From positions 9,584-35,889 of the forward strand of contig RCSS01000401.1 in NCBI GenBank assembly GCA_004000155.1: a stretch of DNA of 26,306 bases, written 5' to 3'. The notes below the pieces were generated by a model. The model was given only the letters and a program-made list of their open reading frames with translations, did not search any database and had not been told where the DNA came from. The position numbers and the translations under genes are program-made. Below are positions 7,582 to 17,499 of this stretch, piece by piece; the first letter of the stretch is position 1; each line of letters begins with the position of its first letter. Source of the DNA: Tubulinosema ratisbonensis (Eukaryota > Microsporidia > Tubulinosematidae).

Positions 7582-7715
7582 TAAATTTATTAAAGATAAG
7601 TCCTTCGAATAGGACAAGAATTAATAATTAATTTCTAGATTTTTGAGATGTAACAAATATTAGTTTTGTATTTTTATATATGTTCTATCCGAAAGACTTA
7701 TCTTTAATAAATTAA
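7582..7715. repeat. 35-bp inverted repeat with 64-bp spacer (MITE-like or hairpin)
   Basis: Positions 7582-7616 and the reverse complement of 7681-7715 agree at 31 of 35 positions, including ATTTATTAAAGATAAGT. The spacer is AT-rich with no ORF. It could be a 134-bp miniature inverted-repeat element or a long transcribed hairpin. No target-site duplication is evident. Confidence 0.6.
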
Positions 7716-8115
7716 ACAAAAAAGGTTTATTTAATATTGTAATGTCATAATATTTTTTAATATATCTATTTTTATTAATTTTCTCAGACATTAATTTAAT
7801 GATATAAATGTTATGCTGTTAAATATTTTGGAATTAAACCAAAGATGCCATTACAATACATAAAATGTATAAATACGAAAAATTTTATCTCAAATATTGA
7901 TAATTTAAGCACAAAGATATTTTCTTTAGTTAAGTTTGTCAAAATTATTTTTCTTATTAAGAGTTCTGTTAGAAATTCTCTAAATGTTTACCTTTTGAAA
8001 TATAAATTAATTTACTTGTAAACCTAATACTTTTTACACATATTTTATTAAAAAATTAAAGAGGTAAACTTATTTTTTATAAAAATCAGCAAAAAAAGTA
8101 TTTTTATTTATCTTG

Positions 8116-9177
8116 CTATTTATTTTTTACTTTAGACTCATAATTAACACATCTTAAATAATCACAAGGATGTGTATAAATCAAAAAATTAGTGAAAAAA
8201 TTCAGTTTAGTGACTGAATAATTTTTATATGCAAGCTTAATAAGCCCTTTCATCAAATGTTCACCATAATTTAATTTAGTTGCATAATCATCTGAGATAA
8301 ACTCAACTCTAATATTGTGTAAATGTGTTAAGATAGAATTTACTTCGTTAATGACTGGTAAAAAACAAATTAACAGAAAAAGAGTTAAACTTCTTGCACC
8401 ATCAAAAAATTCTTCGCAGTACCACTTACACATTAAATAAAAGAATGAAAGTACAGAGAAGTATATGATTAAATTTATAATAAAGCACTTATGAACTCCT
8501 AAATTACCTCCATGTCCAATCTCATGAAGTATAATGGCATAAATCTCATCTTCTGTCAAAAATGAAGTGTCCCCCAAAAAAACAATACATTGTTTATAAC
8601 CTATTGGTCCATTAAAACAATTAGTACCCCAATATATTCGTTCTACTGCTACGTAATCAAAATGTTCTGCCATCAAATCAACACATTTGTCTGATATTGT
8701 GGTTATTTGATTTGGTGAAGATAAAATATAGTAATATAATCTGAAATAACTTGTTATTAACTTAGAAATACTAAAAATTATCAGAACTAAGAGAATAAAA
8801 ATGTATGAAATTTCTACCTCTAAAAATTTAACAACCTTATCGATAAAAATTAATGCATAACTTCCAACCAAGAATGAGATTACGTAACTTAAAATATTAT
8901 CTTCTAAAATAGAAGTACACAACACCCAGATAAAATAAATTAAATAAAAACAAGTGTATCCTGGTTGGAGCTCCACTGTGTTCAAAGATTTTTTATTTTT
9001 AAACTCAAAGAAAAATTCATACCAGCTGGTAGAATGAACGGTATCAATGTTGTACAAAATAATAAAAAAATTAATTAAAAATATTAAAAACAGTGCTGCT
9101 TTGATACCNAATTTCTTAAANACATAATAAAANCCTCTTCTTTCGTTAAGCAGGTGACTAGAATTATTATCAACCAT
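8116..9177 (-). CDS. M48 family (Ste24-like) membrane zinc metalloprotease
   Basis: Integral-membrane peptidase of 353 aa. Hydrophobic segments lie at about residues 26-43, 76-91, 97-113, 122-146, 231-252 and 263-276. The zinc site is HEIGH (His218, Glu219, His222) with a third ligand Glu292 in EFISDDYA, followed by a C-terminal THPCDYLR (about 335-342). This is the M48A order HExxH ... ExxxD ... HPxxxxR of CAAX prenyl protease Ste24. Just before the site is GDTSFLTEDEI, nearly the same as in the second protease at 24997-26208. Relatives usually have HELGHW; here it is HEIGHGG. Four N bases (9109-9134) leave three residues near the N-terminus unknown. Ste24 relatives process prenylated proteins and clear translocons in the ER. 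The real substrate here is unknown. Confidence 0.88.
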   Translation of the reverse strand: MVDNNSSHLLNERRXFYYXFKKXGIKAALFLIFLINFFIILYNIDTVHSTSWYEFFFEFKNKKSLNTVELQPGYTCFYLIYFIWVLCTSILEDNILSYVISFLVGSYALIFIDKVVKFLEVEISYIFILLVLIIFSISKLITSYFRLYYYILSSPNQITTISDKCVDLMAEHFDYVAVERIYWGTNCFNGPIGYKQCIVFLGDTSFLTEDEIYAIILHEIGHGGNLGVHKCFIINLIIYFSVLSFFYLMCKWYCEEFFDGARSLTLFLLICFLPVINEVNSILTHLHNIRVEFISDDYATKLNYGEHLMKGLIKLAYKNYSVTKLNFFTNFLIYTHPCDYLRCVNYESKVKNK

Positions 9178-9696
9178 TTTTCTAAATGTATCACATTTTA
9201 TTTTCTTTATTTTTTGTCTTTCTATCTTTAGGTAATCTAATGAGGTTAATACTAAGGCTACGATGTAAAAAATAAGAATTGTTATATGCTAAAATTGTAT
9301 TATTATCCCAACAATTAATTTTTTTATCATTGAGGGATTAATTATTTTAATATTTATAAAAATGCTCCTTTTTTTCGATAATAGATATATTTTTACCAAA
9401 AAAGAATATTAAATTTTTTCTAAGAAAAACAAAAATATTAAATATTAACGTTAGAAATGATTAAAATAAAAAATAAATTAAAAAATATTTAAAATATTTA
9501 AATCTAAAATATAATTAAAAAAAAGTTTAAAATATAATTAAAAATGTAATTAATATTAAAAATAATATTTGAATTAAATAAAAAAAAATATTAAAAATAT
9601 AAAATATAAAAAAATTGTAAAAATAATAAAAATTAAAAATAAAAAAAATAATAAAAATTAAAATATTTTTTTTAAAAATATAAAAAATTTTACCCT
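9178..9696. other. AT-only divergent spacer before RPL28
   Basis: This 519-bp gap lies between divergently transcribed genes. The part from about 9440 to 9690 is almost purely A and T, with A-runs on the + strand, and ends in CCCT next to the RPL28 start. No ORF, repeat copy or RNA gene was seen. It probably contains both promoters. Confidence 0.6.
9693..9696 (+). promoter_or_regulatory. CCCT start-proximal motif of RPL28
   Basis: CCCT directly before the ATG at 9697, following about 250 bp with almost no G or C. It fits the C-rich start signal of microsporidian genes, which is typical of strongly expressed ribosomal protein genes. Confidence 0.55.
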
Positions 9697-10143
9697 ATGG
9701 TAGTAAAAGTCAGTAAAACAAGAAAACTTCGTGGACACGTATCCCATGGACACGGTAGAGTAGGTAAGCACAGAAAGCACCCGAGTGGAAGAGGTAAATC
9801 TGGTGGTTTAAAACACTTAAAAACCTTGTTTCAAAGGTACCATCCTGACCACTTTGGAAAGAGAGGTATGAATGTTACACACCTAAAAAAGAATGCTTTA
9901 TGGAAACCTCAGATCAATGTTTGTAAGCTTTGGTCACTTATCCCAAAGAGCCAAGTAAATGACTTTATCTCTGATGAGAGTATTGCTCCTAAGATTGATT
10001 GTAGAATGTTTGGTTATCACATTGTAAGAGGTAAAGGGGATTTATCAATTAATAAACCTTTAATAGTCACTGCTAGATATTTTACACCTAATGCTATTAA
10101 GAAGATTGAAGCAGTTGGAGGAAAATGCATTATTTCTCCATAA
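9697..10143 (+). CDS. RPL28: 60S ribosomal protein uL15 (L27a/L28)
   Basis: Large-subunit ribosomal protein, 148 aa, the same length as human RPL27A. After MVVKV the conserved N-terminus reads [20 protein letters not shown], which matches human [21 protein letters not shown] almost residue for residue. Then come [18 protein letters not shown] and the LWSLIP block, and the C-terminus ends [15 protein letters not shown]. There is no intron. The first third uses more G/C-ending codons (for example CTT CGT GGA CAC) than neighbouring genes, as expected for a highly expressed gene. An 18-bp inverted repeat follows the stop. Confidence 0.99.
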   Translation: MVVKVSKTRKLRGHVSHGHGRVGKHRKHPSGRGKSGGLKHLKTLFQRYHPDHFGKRGMNVTHLKKNALWKPQINVCKLWSLIPKSQVNDFISDESIAPKIDCRMFGYHIVRGKGDLSINKPLIVTARYFTPNAIKKIEAVGGKCIISP

Positions 10144-10159
10144 TTAAATAATTTTACAA

Positions 10160-10218
10160 AAATATTAAATTTAATAAATTATTTAAAATTTAATAAATTA
10201 TTATTTAATTTAATATTT
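10160..10218. repeat. 18-bp inverted repeat 3' of RPL28
   Basis: 10160-10177 (AAATATTAAATTTAATAA) pairs with 10201-10218 with one mismatch and a 23-base loop. It starts 16 bp after the stop codon and could act in 3'-end formation. Chance pairing is possible in pure AT sequence. Confidence 0.35.
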
Positions 10219-10285
10219 TAAATATTTTTATTATTTTCAATGTTTTCAATATTTTTATTTTCAATATTTTTATTATTTTTATTTT

Positions 10286-10519
10286 ATGAGTGGGTGCAGT
10301 CAGAATCAGTTAATAATTTTATGTATCATTCCTTTACTATTACTTCAATACATCTACCCTTATGATATTAAAATATCTATCTTAGCATTAGGTATTATGT
10401 TTATAATATATTTATTAGGTTATTCATTAAAAGAAGCTATGAGTATGAAGGATTATTCTAAAAAGAGTGAGGAATATCTTAAAAGAATAGAAATAATCAA
10501 AAATAAAATTATAAAATAA
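10286..10519 (+). CDS. small membrane protein, 77 aa
   Basis: ORF with two adjacent hydrophobic stretches (about residues 8-23 and 29-47: LIILCIIPLLLLQYIY and ISILALGIMFIIYLLGY), separated by a short polar turn (PYDIK). A charged, helical C-terminal tail follows, rich in Lys, Glu and Ser (SKKSEEYLKRIEIIKNK). The layout is that of a hairpin membrane protein with a cytosolic tail. I recognise no family. It follows RPL28 by 142 bp, an ordinary distance for this genome, and the tail composition looks coding. There is no C-rich motif before the ATG. It is probably a gene, but a chance ORF in AT-rich DNA is not excluded. Confidence 0.5.
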   Translation: MSGCSQNQLIILCIIPLLLLQYIYPYDIKISILALGIMFIIYLLGYSLKEAMSMKDYSKKSEEYLKRIEIIKNKIIK

Positions 10520-11489
10520 AAATTGTTTCGAAATTTGACTTAATTTTAAAAAAATCTATGTTTATCTAAAAAAATAAATTATTAAAAATTTCTTCTTTTT
10601 TTAAATAAACTCCTAAAATAAATAATATTTTTATAAAATAAAATATTTTTAAAAATAAATGTAATCTTTTTAGGATTGTATATAAAAATAATTAAATTAA
10701 TTTATAAATCATAAGAATTTTTTAATGTTTAGTAACATAAAGAAAATAAATGAAGATTTTATTAAATTATTTTCTTTATATTTTCTTACCTTAAAAAAAT
10801 TTTTAAGATTTGCTTCACTTAAAAATTACATCAAAAAAAGTATTGTAAATTTTATTCTAAATTATTCTTTTGAGCATTGAATATAAATAAAATAAATGTT
10901 TACATTTAAATAGGTAAATAATTTTTAGATTACATTAAAAAATATTAAAAAATTAATTAAATTATAAATAATAAATCATTCTGTAGTGATAATAATTATA
11001 AATATTTTTACTACTTATATATTTTTTATGGGAGAGAAAAAAATTAAATAAATTTACAAGTATTAAGAATTATTAATTTAATAAAGAAAGAAACACACAA
11101 GGAAGTAGTCTAAGGCATTAAGCTTCTAAAATGAGCGACGGTTTTTTGGAAAACTTACTAGAAACTGAGCTAATTTCATCTGCACATTTAATATTTATTC
11201 CATAATTTTAATCATTGCTGAAAGATCAAAAAAACTTTAACAAAATTTTTTATAATCGTGCTTGAAACAAGAATATGTTAAGACAGAAAAAGAGTAAAAT
11301 TACAATTTATCTTATTTTATCATATTTTTTAAATAAGCACAATTAATTCTAAGAATTTAATGTATTTTATTGTATCTCAGCAGTAGAATATGACTTGTCG
11401 TAGAAGAAGTTTAGAATAATATACATTACAGATATTTCTTAATACTTTTATTTAAATTTTTTCTGTATACACAAATGTAATATTTTATT

Positions 11490-11590
11490 TTGTTGACTAT
11501 GTAAAAGAAATCTTTGCTACTTCTTCTTTGTATTATAATAATATCTATTCATTAAGAAATATTTGGTAAAATATTGTGATAACTGTTTAT
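11490..11590 (-). mobile_element. SINE-like repeat, copy F (degenerate fragment)
   Basis: Collinear with copies A and B over their T-run side: TGTTGACTATG (TGTTGCCTAGG in A/B), then TTTGCTACTTCTTCTTTGTAT (TTTTGCTATTCCTTCTATAT in B), then ATTAAGAAATATTTGGTAAAATAT, matching the hairpin and its GGTAAAATA loop. The stem is mostly lost. Identified by order of several short matches, so less certain than the others. Confidence 0.35.
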
Positions 11591-12155
11591 TTGCGGGTTC
11601 GGTTAAATTTGTTTTTATTGGATTTTTTCGAATACGTAAAAGAAGAAGTCATTTATTTAACACACTCTTTTTATCCAAAGTTTTTCTAGAAAACTTTTAA
11701 GGTTACAAAAATATAATTTTTGATATTTAGGAATGCTTTATATTTACTGCAAGTTTTTAACTACTAACCCCATATTTGTTCACTCTACTGATTTTAAACT
11801 CTAAATTATCTTTGGTTACAAGAACAATGAGCAAGAATAACAATAATTTTATATCAGAATTTTTCTTTTTGTCTGTTACTTTAAATCAAGATTTATGTTG
11901 TTTAAAAAACTTTCTTAAATAAAAATATTATGATTTAAAAAATTTAATTTTAATTTATCATAAGTTGCCACACAATCCAAACTATAAAAAGAACAGCTGA
12001 TTTTTTAGATGATTTAGTAAAGATAAAATATACTTTGTTTAATTTAATAAGTTATCTTGCACTTCTTTTAGATTGTTTGTTAAAATTTATCAAAAAAATT
12101 GAAAAATATTTTAACATGATTGCGATTGTCTTTTAAAATTTACAGAAGTATTTAG

Positions 12156-12311
12156 ACAGATCTCAAAATTTTAAGTTAACTAAAATAAAAGTATAAGTTC
12201 AATCATCGAATTATAAAAAAATGTATTTTATAAACAGATCTCAAAATTTTAAGTTAACTAAAATAAAAGTATAAGTTCAATCAACGAATTATAAAAAAAT
12301 GTATTTTATAA
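12156..12311. repeat. 78-bp tandem direct duplication
   Basis: Units 12156-12233 and 12234-12311 start ACAGATCTCAAAATTTTAAG and differ at a single position (AATCATCG against AATCAACG). A third unit begins (ACAAATC) and stops after a few bases. Near identity suggests a recent duplication. Confidence 0.9.
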
Positions 12312-12842
12312 ACAAATCATATTATTTGTACGATATAATAGAATAATGGAAAATAGCATATTTAACATGCTCTCATAAAAAATATATTGTTAATTTATTG
12401 GTTATAAAATTTATCTCTTAAATTGGTTAGTTTGTTTTAATATTTTCTTGAAGTATCCATCTTTAATTATGATAAAAAAATTTCAATTCTATTAAATTTA
12501 ATGTATTATTTATTGGGATATAATTAATAAGTGTTTAAGATAAATTGAGTTATCATTTGTTAATTTTAGTTATTTTTTTATAAGTATTTTAACTAAAGAA
12601 AATATTTTAAAAAGGTTGATGTCTCAAAAGATAGTTAAAAAATATAATTGTAAAGTTATTTTACACCCTTTACTAAAAGCCGAATCCGAAACAGGTAATG
12701 CATTTAAATGATGTGTAAATACCCGAGAACATTTCTTAAATATAAATAACAATACTAGGATTTAAACAATCTTTTAAAACAAGTTTTACATTTAAATTTG
12801 TAAAATAAGTTTGTAATCCTTCTGGTTAGGATATTAACAATA

Positions 12843-12980
12843 AGGGTTTTGACGGGAGAAAGGCTCGCAGTATCTTGGGCTATACCTAANTATANAGAAN
12901 CATATTTTACTNTATGTTTCTTCTAAGTAAGCACTAGTATTTTATGTAAAAAACATGACGAAAGATATTCTTTTGAATTG
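12843..12980 (+). mobile_element. SINE-like repeat, copy E (plus orientation)
   Basis: Matches the reverse complement of copy A: GGTTTTGACGGGAGAAAGGCTCGCAGTATCTTGGGCTAT, split by substitutions, then CATATTTTAC-N-TATGTTTC and GACGAAAGATAT. It is the only copy in this orientation. It contains four undetermined bases (12890, 12895, 12900, 12912), compatible with several similar genomic copies having been merged in assembly. The outer ends are unclear. Confidence 0.5.
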
Positions 12981-14098
12981 AACATCTTTTATTAGAAAAT
13001 AACTGACTCAAATAAGATATTGTTAAATAAATATAATTGGTAAATTGTTGTTCTTAATACTTTTATTCAAGTTGGTTTTGATGTATCGCTCATGTTAAAA
13101 AGTAAAAAATTTTCTTGAATTTTAATTGTTAACTAAATTAATAATTAAATTATTACCTTTGTAGATTACTCAAGTAAATGAAACAATTTTACGAAACCTT
13201 ATGAGATCATTAATAAAATAAACAAATTATTTTTTTAAATTAGTTATTTATTATTAATTTGTATTTTGAGGTCATAAACAGTCATAAAATAATTTAATTT
13301 ATTCTTTTAAGAGAAATAACAAATAATATTTAATTATTTGTCATAAACTGAAAATTATTTTAGTTACTAATTGTTTATGAAAGCATAATTTTATTGACTG
13401 TATTTATTTAGTTATTCATATATTTAAAATAATATTTTTGTCATTGCATTAAAGCTTCACAGAAAAAGGTTTTCAGATAATGTAGTGTTCCCCAAGTCGC
13501 ACCTTGCATAACAGATGCCTAAGGATAAAACGATTTAGTGTTAAGAGAAAAATTAAAATTTTTAAACCCTTTTTGTTTATTTAAATTTGATTTGTCTTAC
13601 TTATCCTTCATGGGTATAATTAATAATTTATTTAAATACTAAATAAATCATTAATTTATTCATTTTGAGTAATGGGACATTACAGATAAAAACATTTATT
13701 TTTTTTGTTAAAATAAAATGTTTTGTTTACATATTTATTTGTTTTCTTTTCACTCAGATTCTTAATGGTTAAATTCTTGAATTAAATAAAAACACAACAA
13801 AGATAATTTTTATGTCCTCATTTAACTTAAAATATTTTTAAATGCTACCTTGATAAAAAGAATGTTAAATAAAAATATACATTAAGTATATCTTACTCAG
13901 ATAAATGTATTTTATTCATCTTTTTTTTATTTTCCCGGATAGAATTATCAAAATTTAAAGATTATCTTTTAAATAAAATTTGCTATATTTTAGATATAGA
14001 AAAGATTTTCACAATAATGAATCAATTCTTTAAATAATCAAAAAATGTAAGTAAATTTTGATATTTTATGTAATTAAACAATTTATCTAGTTACAATT

Positions 14099-15283
14099 TT
14101 ATTCTTCCTTCCTTAGAAACCACATATTTCTAAAATGTTGCATTTTTTTACAAAAATATGATTCAAAATTTTGCGCACATTTGTAGTATTGTGTGTTAGC
14201 AGAATTATAATGGTAACAATTAGAGATCATAAGATAGAAATCACTCTCAAAATCTTCTATTTTCAGATAAAATTTTCTTTTTAATTTTTCTTCCATGGTA
14301 GATAAATCCATAGGTTTTTTTATTACCTTATAATAATCAGGCACGAAGTGAGGATCTACTGGTTTTAAAAATGGCCACGCAGACACGTTGTTGCTTAAAT
14401 CAGCCAAAAGAAAAGTTAGAAAATCATACAACACAGCCTCTTTACTTTTATTTCTAGAAGGTATCACCACCTTGTTATCTTTTAATACAAGTTTGTCTTT
14501 TAGAAGATTCACTTCTTTTAACATTTCTAAGTTATCTTTGCTGATTGGTCCTCTTCTAATTTTCAGTTCTTCTACATTTTTTATTTTCGAAAAAAGAGAT
14601 TCTCTTACTTGGTTGATTAATTGTACATTAATAATGTAATTAATTTCCCAAAATACTCTACATTCTACCAAAGTACCTCCTTCGTAATCTTTAATATGAC
14701 CTACCCATTTGTCAAATCTGATATTAGAAGTAAATCCTTGTTTTTTAAAAAATCCTAAAGCAGAATTATCCGCATAAGTCATAATATAAACAGGGATGTG
14801 TAAATTTGTGTAACTAATCTTATTAATATCCAAAGATACATAACTTTCTTCCTCTTTTATAATACCAGTCTTGAATTTATGAATAGAATACTTGAAATAT
14901 TCTTTAAAAACATAAACCATAAAAGAACCATTCCCTTTGATTTGAGAGTTAAAATTAATTGCTAAAAAAACCATTTCAGTAAAATTGTTTTCATAGAACG
15001 GTCTAAAACAAATTACGCCAATTAAGTCATCCCCATAAAACATANATAGAGTCCTATGTTTCTCATCAAATATTTGCTTTAAAATATATTCTCGAGGCAT
15101 TTTCGGTAATTGTACTTGCAGTAGTTCTTTCGCTTTTAGTAAGTGCAGTTCTGTGTGATCAGAATAGTTTTCTTTAGCGTATATTACTGCGAAGTGTATT
15201 TCTTTAGTGTTTATTTTATTTTTGATATAACGTTCTCTTTCTTCTTTAATTTTTATTTCTTCTGAAATATCAAATATATCCAT
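14099..15283 (-). CDS. GCN5: histone acetyltransferase Gcn5 (GNAT + bromodomain)
   Basis: Catalytic subunit of SAGA/ADA-type complexes that acetylate histone H3. The GNAT domain (about 30-215) includes LPKMPREYI (59-67), the catalytic glutamate Glu103 in FTEMVFLAI, the acetyl-CoA motif QIKGNG (114-119), and MTYADNSALGFFKKQGF then IKDYEGGTLVEC, all matching yeast Gcn5. A linker leads to a bromodomain (about 285-380) with WPFLKPVDPHFVPDYYKVI, KKPMDLSTMEEKL and the acetyl-lysine-binding asparagine in YHYNSANT (Asn360). Length 394 aa, close to yeast Gcn5 (439). An insertion of roughly 27 residues lies between the acetyl-CoA helix and the YADN motif (about 135-163). N at 15044 leaves residue 80 unknown. 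The ATG is preceded by ACC. Confidence 0.98.
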   Translation of the reverse strand: MDIFDISEEIKIKEERERYIKNKINTKEIHFAVIYAKENYSDHTELHLLKAKELLQVQLPKMPREYILKQIFDEKHRTLXMFYGDDLIGVICFRPFYENNFTEMVFLAINFNSQIKGNGSFMVYVFKEYFKYSIHKFKTGIIKEEESYVSLDINKISYTNLHIPVYIMTYADNSALGFFKKQGFTSNIRFDKWVGHIKDYEGGTLVECRVFWEINYIINVQLINQVRESLFSKIKNVEELKIRRGPISKDNLEMLKEVNLLKDKLVLKDNKVVIPSRNKSKEAVLYDFLTFLLADLSNNVSAWPFLKPVDPHFVPDYYKVIKKPMDLSTMEEKLKRKFYLKIEDFESDFYLMISNCYHYNSANTQYYKCAQNFESYFCKKMQHFRNMWFLRKEE

Positions 15284-16175
15284 GGTTATTTTTAATTAAA
15301 TTAATATTAGCTAATTTGAAAAACAAATCTTCTTTTTTAAATAAAATATTAAAAGAATTTTTTTTAATTCATATTTTGAAGATTAAAAAAATAGTAATTT
15401 TTAAATAAATAATTTAATTTATTTTATATCACTGAAATATACTTTTAATTTAATTATAGGTAATAAGAATATCTATTTAAACCAACCAGTTTATTTTTTA
15501 ATTCAGTCTTATTAAGAAAGATATATATTCAAATGAAAAATCATAGAATACATAGTTTATGTTGATTATTCATTTTTTAAAACTTAAAGATCAAAAAATA
15601 ACAGATATTATCAAGATCATTGAAGAAATATTTTTAAATTCCTTGTATTTTAAACCTGAAATGTAAGGCAAACTTTTATAATCAACAATGATTAAAATGT
15701 TTTTTAACGGAAAAAATGCTAAACACCATTGAAAATAGAATAAGCCATTTTTTATGATTTATGAATGATTTTTTTGGTAGTTATGGAAAGGAAATTGTGC
15801 TTGGATCTTTTTCTATATCTTCTTTATAAAATATTAAAACCTATCACCAAAGAAATACAAGGTAAAATACGTTTTTACATAACTAGGTACAGTATAAGAT
15901 ACTGCTAGCATTTTACCGGCTAAACCCATCCCGTACACTCTATTGACTATCTAAGCATATTTTACCTTGTAAGCTTGTGTTGCAAGAAAAGTAAAAAGGA
16001 GCATTTAATTACATATCGAAGCTCGAACCTTTATGTAATACGTCTTTCTTATAATTTCTAATCTTTACAAAAATAATAGTTCTTTATAAAAACGCAAATA
16101 TCCTTTTATAAATCATCATCGAAAAATAGAGGTATACTTTTAAAAAAATTTCTATCTATCTCATAATTTACTTAA
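15284..16175. other. gap with repeat copy C
   Basis: 892 bp without a gene between GCN5 and the PAP2 gene. The main content is repeat copy C (about 15769-15991). The remainder is AT-rich spacer with no ORF or recognisable RNA gene. Confidence 0.7.
15769..15991 (-). mobile_element. SINE-like repeat, copy C (near full length)
   Basis: Collinear with copy A over its whole length: T-run (15769-15775), TATCTTCTTTATAA, the GGTAAAATA loop with a decayed stem, and the core 15895-15977 with AAGATACTGC, ACCGGCTAAA, ACACTCTATTGACT and ACCTTG. On the minus strand, 15928-15916 reads TGGGTTTAGCCGG, the A-box-like block of copy A. The right end CAAGAAAAG is shared with copy D. No flanking duplication was found, so the insertion is probably older than copy A. 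Confidence 0.55.
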
Positions 16176-16898
16176 TTACACTTCAGGATTTCTTTCAACT
16201 TCTTGCCTTCTATTAGAAATCTTATCTTCTATGATAGAATAATTAACTATAGCATAAGTACTCCCGATGATACCTCCTCCTATAACATCATGTAAGAAAT
16301 GTCTATTATCAATTATTCTTGTGTATCCAACATAAGAAGAAAGAGAAAGAAGAACAAATCCAATTAAAAATGTGATTGTAATATTTACAAACTTATTAAC
16401 ACTGTTCTTCAAAATAAAAGTGTGCAAAGTAAAAATAAAAAACACACTCCCTCCAAATGCACTGGCAGTGTGACCAGAGGGAAAACTTTTCTTTCCTTCG
16501 GTGATTTCCTTTTTAATACCTGTGCATGTTCCACCTAAAGGCTTACATCTGGCTAAAAAATCGGGTCTTTTTTCACCAACTAATATCTTTAACACTTCAC
16601 AAGTACAAGTGATTGCAGAATGAGTAAACAAATAGAAAAAGACTATCAGAAACACATTTTTATACGTAAAATCTTTTAAAATAAATACTATTCCAAACAA
16701 GATACACGGTACAATAATGTAAAATGTGTAAATATACCACATAGGAATAGTTTCTTCTTTAAAAGGGTTGTTATTTCTGTAATAGCTGTATTTTAAGTAC
16801 TCTAAGGGAGGCAAATAATGGAATATTATCATCACAATAATAGAAGCAGTGAAGAGAAAGATCACCCATTTATCAAATTTACTGAGCTTATTTTGCAT
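16176..16898 (-). CDS. PAP2-type lipid phosphate phosphatase
   Basis: Membrane phosphatase of the PAP2 superfamily, acting on phosphatidate, diacylglycerol pyrophosphate or related lipids. All three catalytic motifs are present: K104-x6-R111-P112 (KILVGEKRP), PSGH (140-143) and R194-x5-H200-x3-D204 (TRIIDNRHFLHD), with Thr in place of the usual Ser before Arg194. About six hydrophobic segments are visible (about 11-28, 54-74, 82-97, 145-163, 170-189, 205-221), the standard fold. The closest architecture is Dpp1/Lpp1 of yeast. At 240 aa it is complete apart from a short cytosolic tail. Which lipid it uses cannot be told from sequence. It is encoded on the same strand as the RNase P subunit, 295 bp away. 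Confidence 0.93.
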   Translation of the reverse strand: MQNKLSKFDKWVIFLFTASIIVMIIFHYLPPLEYLKYSYYRNNNPFKEETIPMWYIYTFYIIVPCILFGIVFILKDFTYKNVFLIVFFYLFTHSAITCTCEVLKILVGEKRPDFLARCKPLGGTCTGIKKEITEGKKSFPSGHTASAFGGSVFFIFTLHTFILKNSVNKFVNITITFLIGFVLLSLSSYVGYTRIIDNRHFLHDVIGGGIIGSTYAIVNYSIIEDKISNRRQEVERNPEV

Positions 16899-17193
16899 TT
16901 TTTGTTTTTAAACAATAAAAATTATAAAATAATAAGTGTATGAAAATTAATTGGTTATTAAGTGTTCGAAGAATTTAGAGTTTTAATTGATCGAAAAAAT
17001 AAAAAAGAACTTGACATTAACAAAAATTTAAATAATAAAATACAGTTATAATCAGTAAATAGATCTTTTTATTTTAAAATATTTAAATTAATAATTTATT
17101 ACTGCCATAAATCTAATTTCTTTTATAATTAAAGCAAATATTTACAGAATAAATTAGCCAATCATATTTTGAAATATAAAATTTATTTTTATT

Positions 17194-17499
17194 TTATTTA
17201 AAAAAATCCTCAAATGAAAAACTTTCTTCTTTTTCTTTAACAAAGTTTACTTTCTTTTCTAAATCAATGGTCTCCAATAAAACAAATTCACAGTTCATGC
17301 AATTAATTTTAATAAAATTATCATTCAAAGATATTTCACAATTCACAGTTGGAACAAACAAATGTAAACAATTTTTACAGAATAATGATTGAATAGTGTT
17401 ATCTATGTTTAAATTTCTTAGTTTTGATAGGATATATTTTTCTTTTTTTTTGTAAAATGGTAAAAGAGAAATTAAAAATTTTATTGATTCATTTTCCAT
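17194..17499 (-). CDS. RPR2: RNase P/MRP zinc-ribbon subunit Rpr2/Rpp21-like
   Basis: Protein of 101 aa with a zinc ribbon: Cys41 and Cys44 (CKNC), Cys67 and Cys70 (CMNC), and between them LFVPTVNCEISL. This fits the Rpr2/Rpp21/Snm1 pattern CxxC-x2-LxxPGxxC...CxxC, in which the residues P, C and the second CxxC are conserved. A helical N-terminal half (about 1-38) comes before the ribbon, as in the family. These proteins bind RNase P (tRNA 5'-end processing) or, for Snm1, RNase MRP RNA; the two are hard to separate by sequence. It is divergent from PWP2 with 125 bp between start codons. The cysteines are plain; the family name rests on a short motif. Confidence 0.65.
   Translation of the reverse strand: MENESIKFLISLLPFYKKKEKYILSKLRNLNIDNTIQSLFCKNCLHLFVPTVNCEISLNDNFIKINCMNCEFVLLETIDLEKKVNFVKEKEESFSFEDFFK

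Larger units (their letters stand above)
5746..8115. other. gene-poor tract 1
   Basis: About 2.4 kb with no ORF I would call a gene on either strand. It is not featureless. It holds a candidate small RNA (6250-6425), a complete repeat element with flanking direct repeat (6668-6914), a second, shorter copy of the same repeat (about 7063-7190) and a near-perfect inverted repeat (7582-7715). The rest is AT-rich with scattered stop codons in all frames. Confidence 0.8.
10520..14098. other. gene-poor tract 2
   Basis: The longest gene-less stretch, about 3.6 kb. No ORF of note on either strand. It holds a 78-bp tandem duplication (12156-12311), a degenerate repeat copy F (about 11490-11590) and the single plus-oriented copy E (about 12843-12980). 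A small inverted repeat TCATAAAC ... GTTTATGA occurs near 13339-13380. Several short patches (around 11100-11150, 12660-12730 and 13490-13540) are less AT-rich than the rest and may be worn remnants of old sequence, but nothing is recognisable. Confidence 0.7.

Noticed and set aside
13480..13530. CCCCAAGTCGCACCTTGCA and TGCCTAAGG, words also present in the repeat core
   Set aside because: The words occur in the wrong order and spacing relative to copies A, C and D, so I did not count it as a copy.
14388..14639. 83-codon plus-strand ORF
   Set aside because: Antisense shadow of GCN5.
16019..16029. GGTTCGAGC on the minus strand, like a tRNA B box
   Set aside because: No matching T stem, acceptor stem or A box at the right distance; not a tRNA gene.
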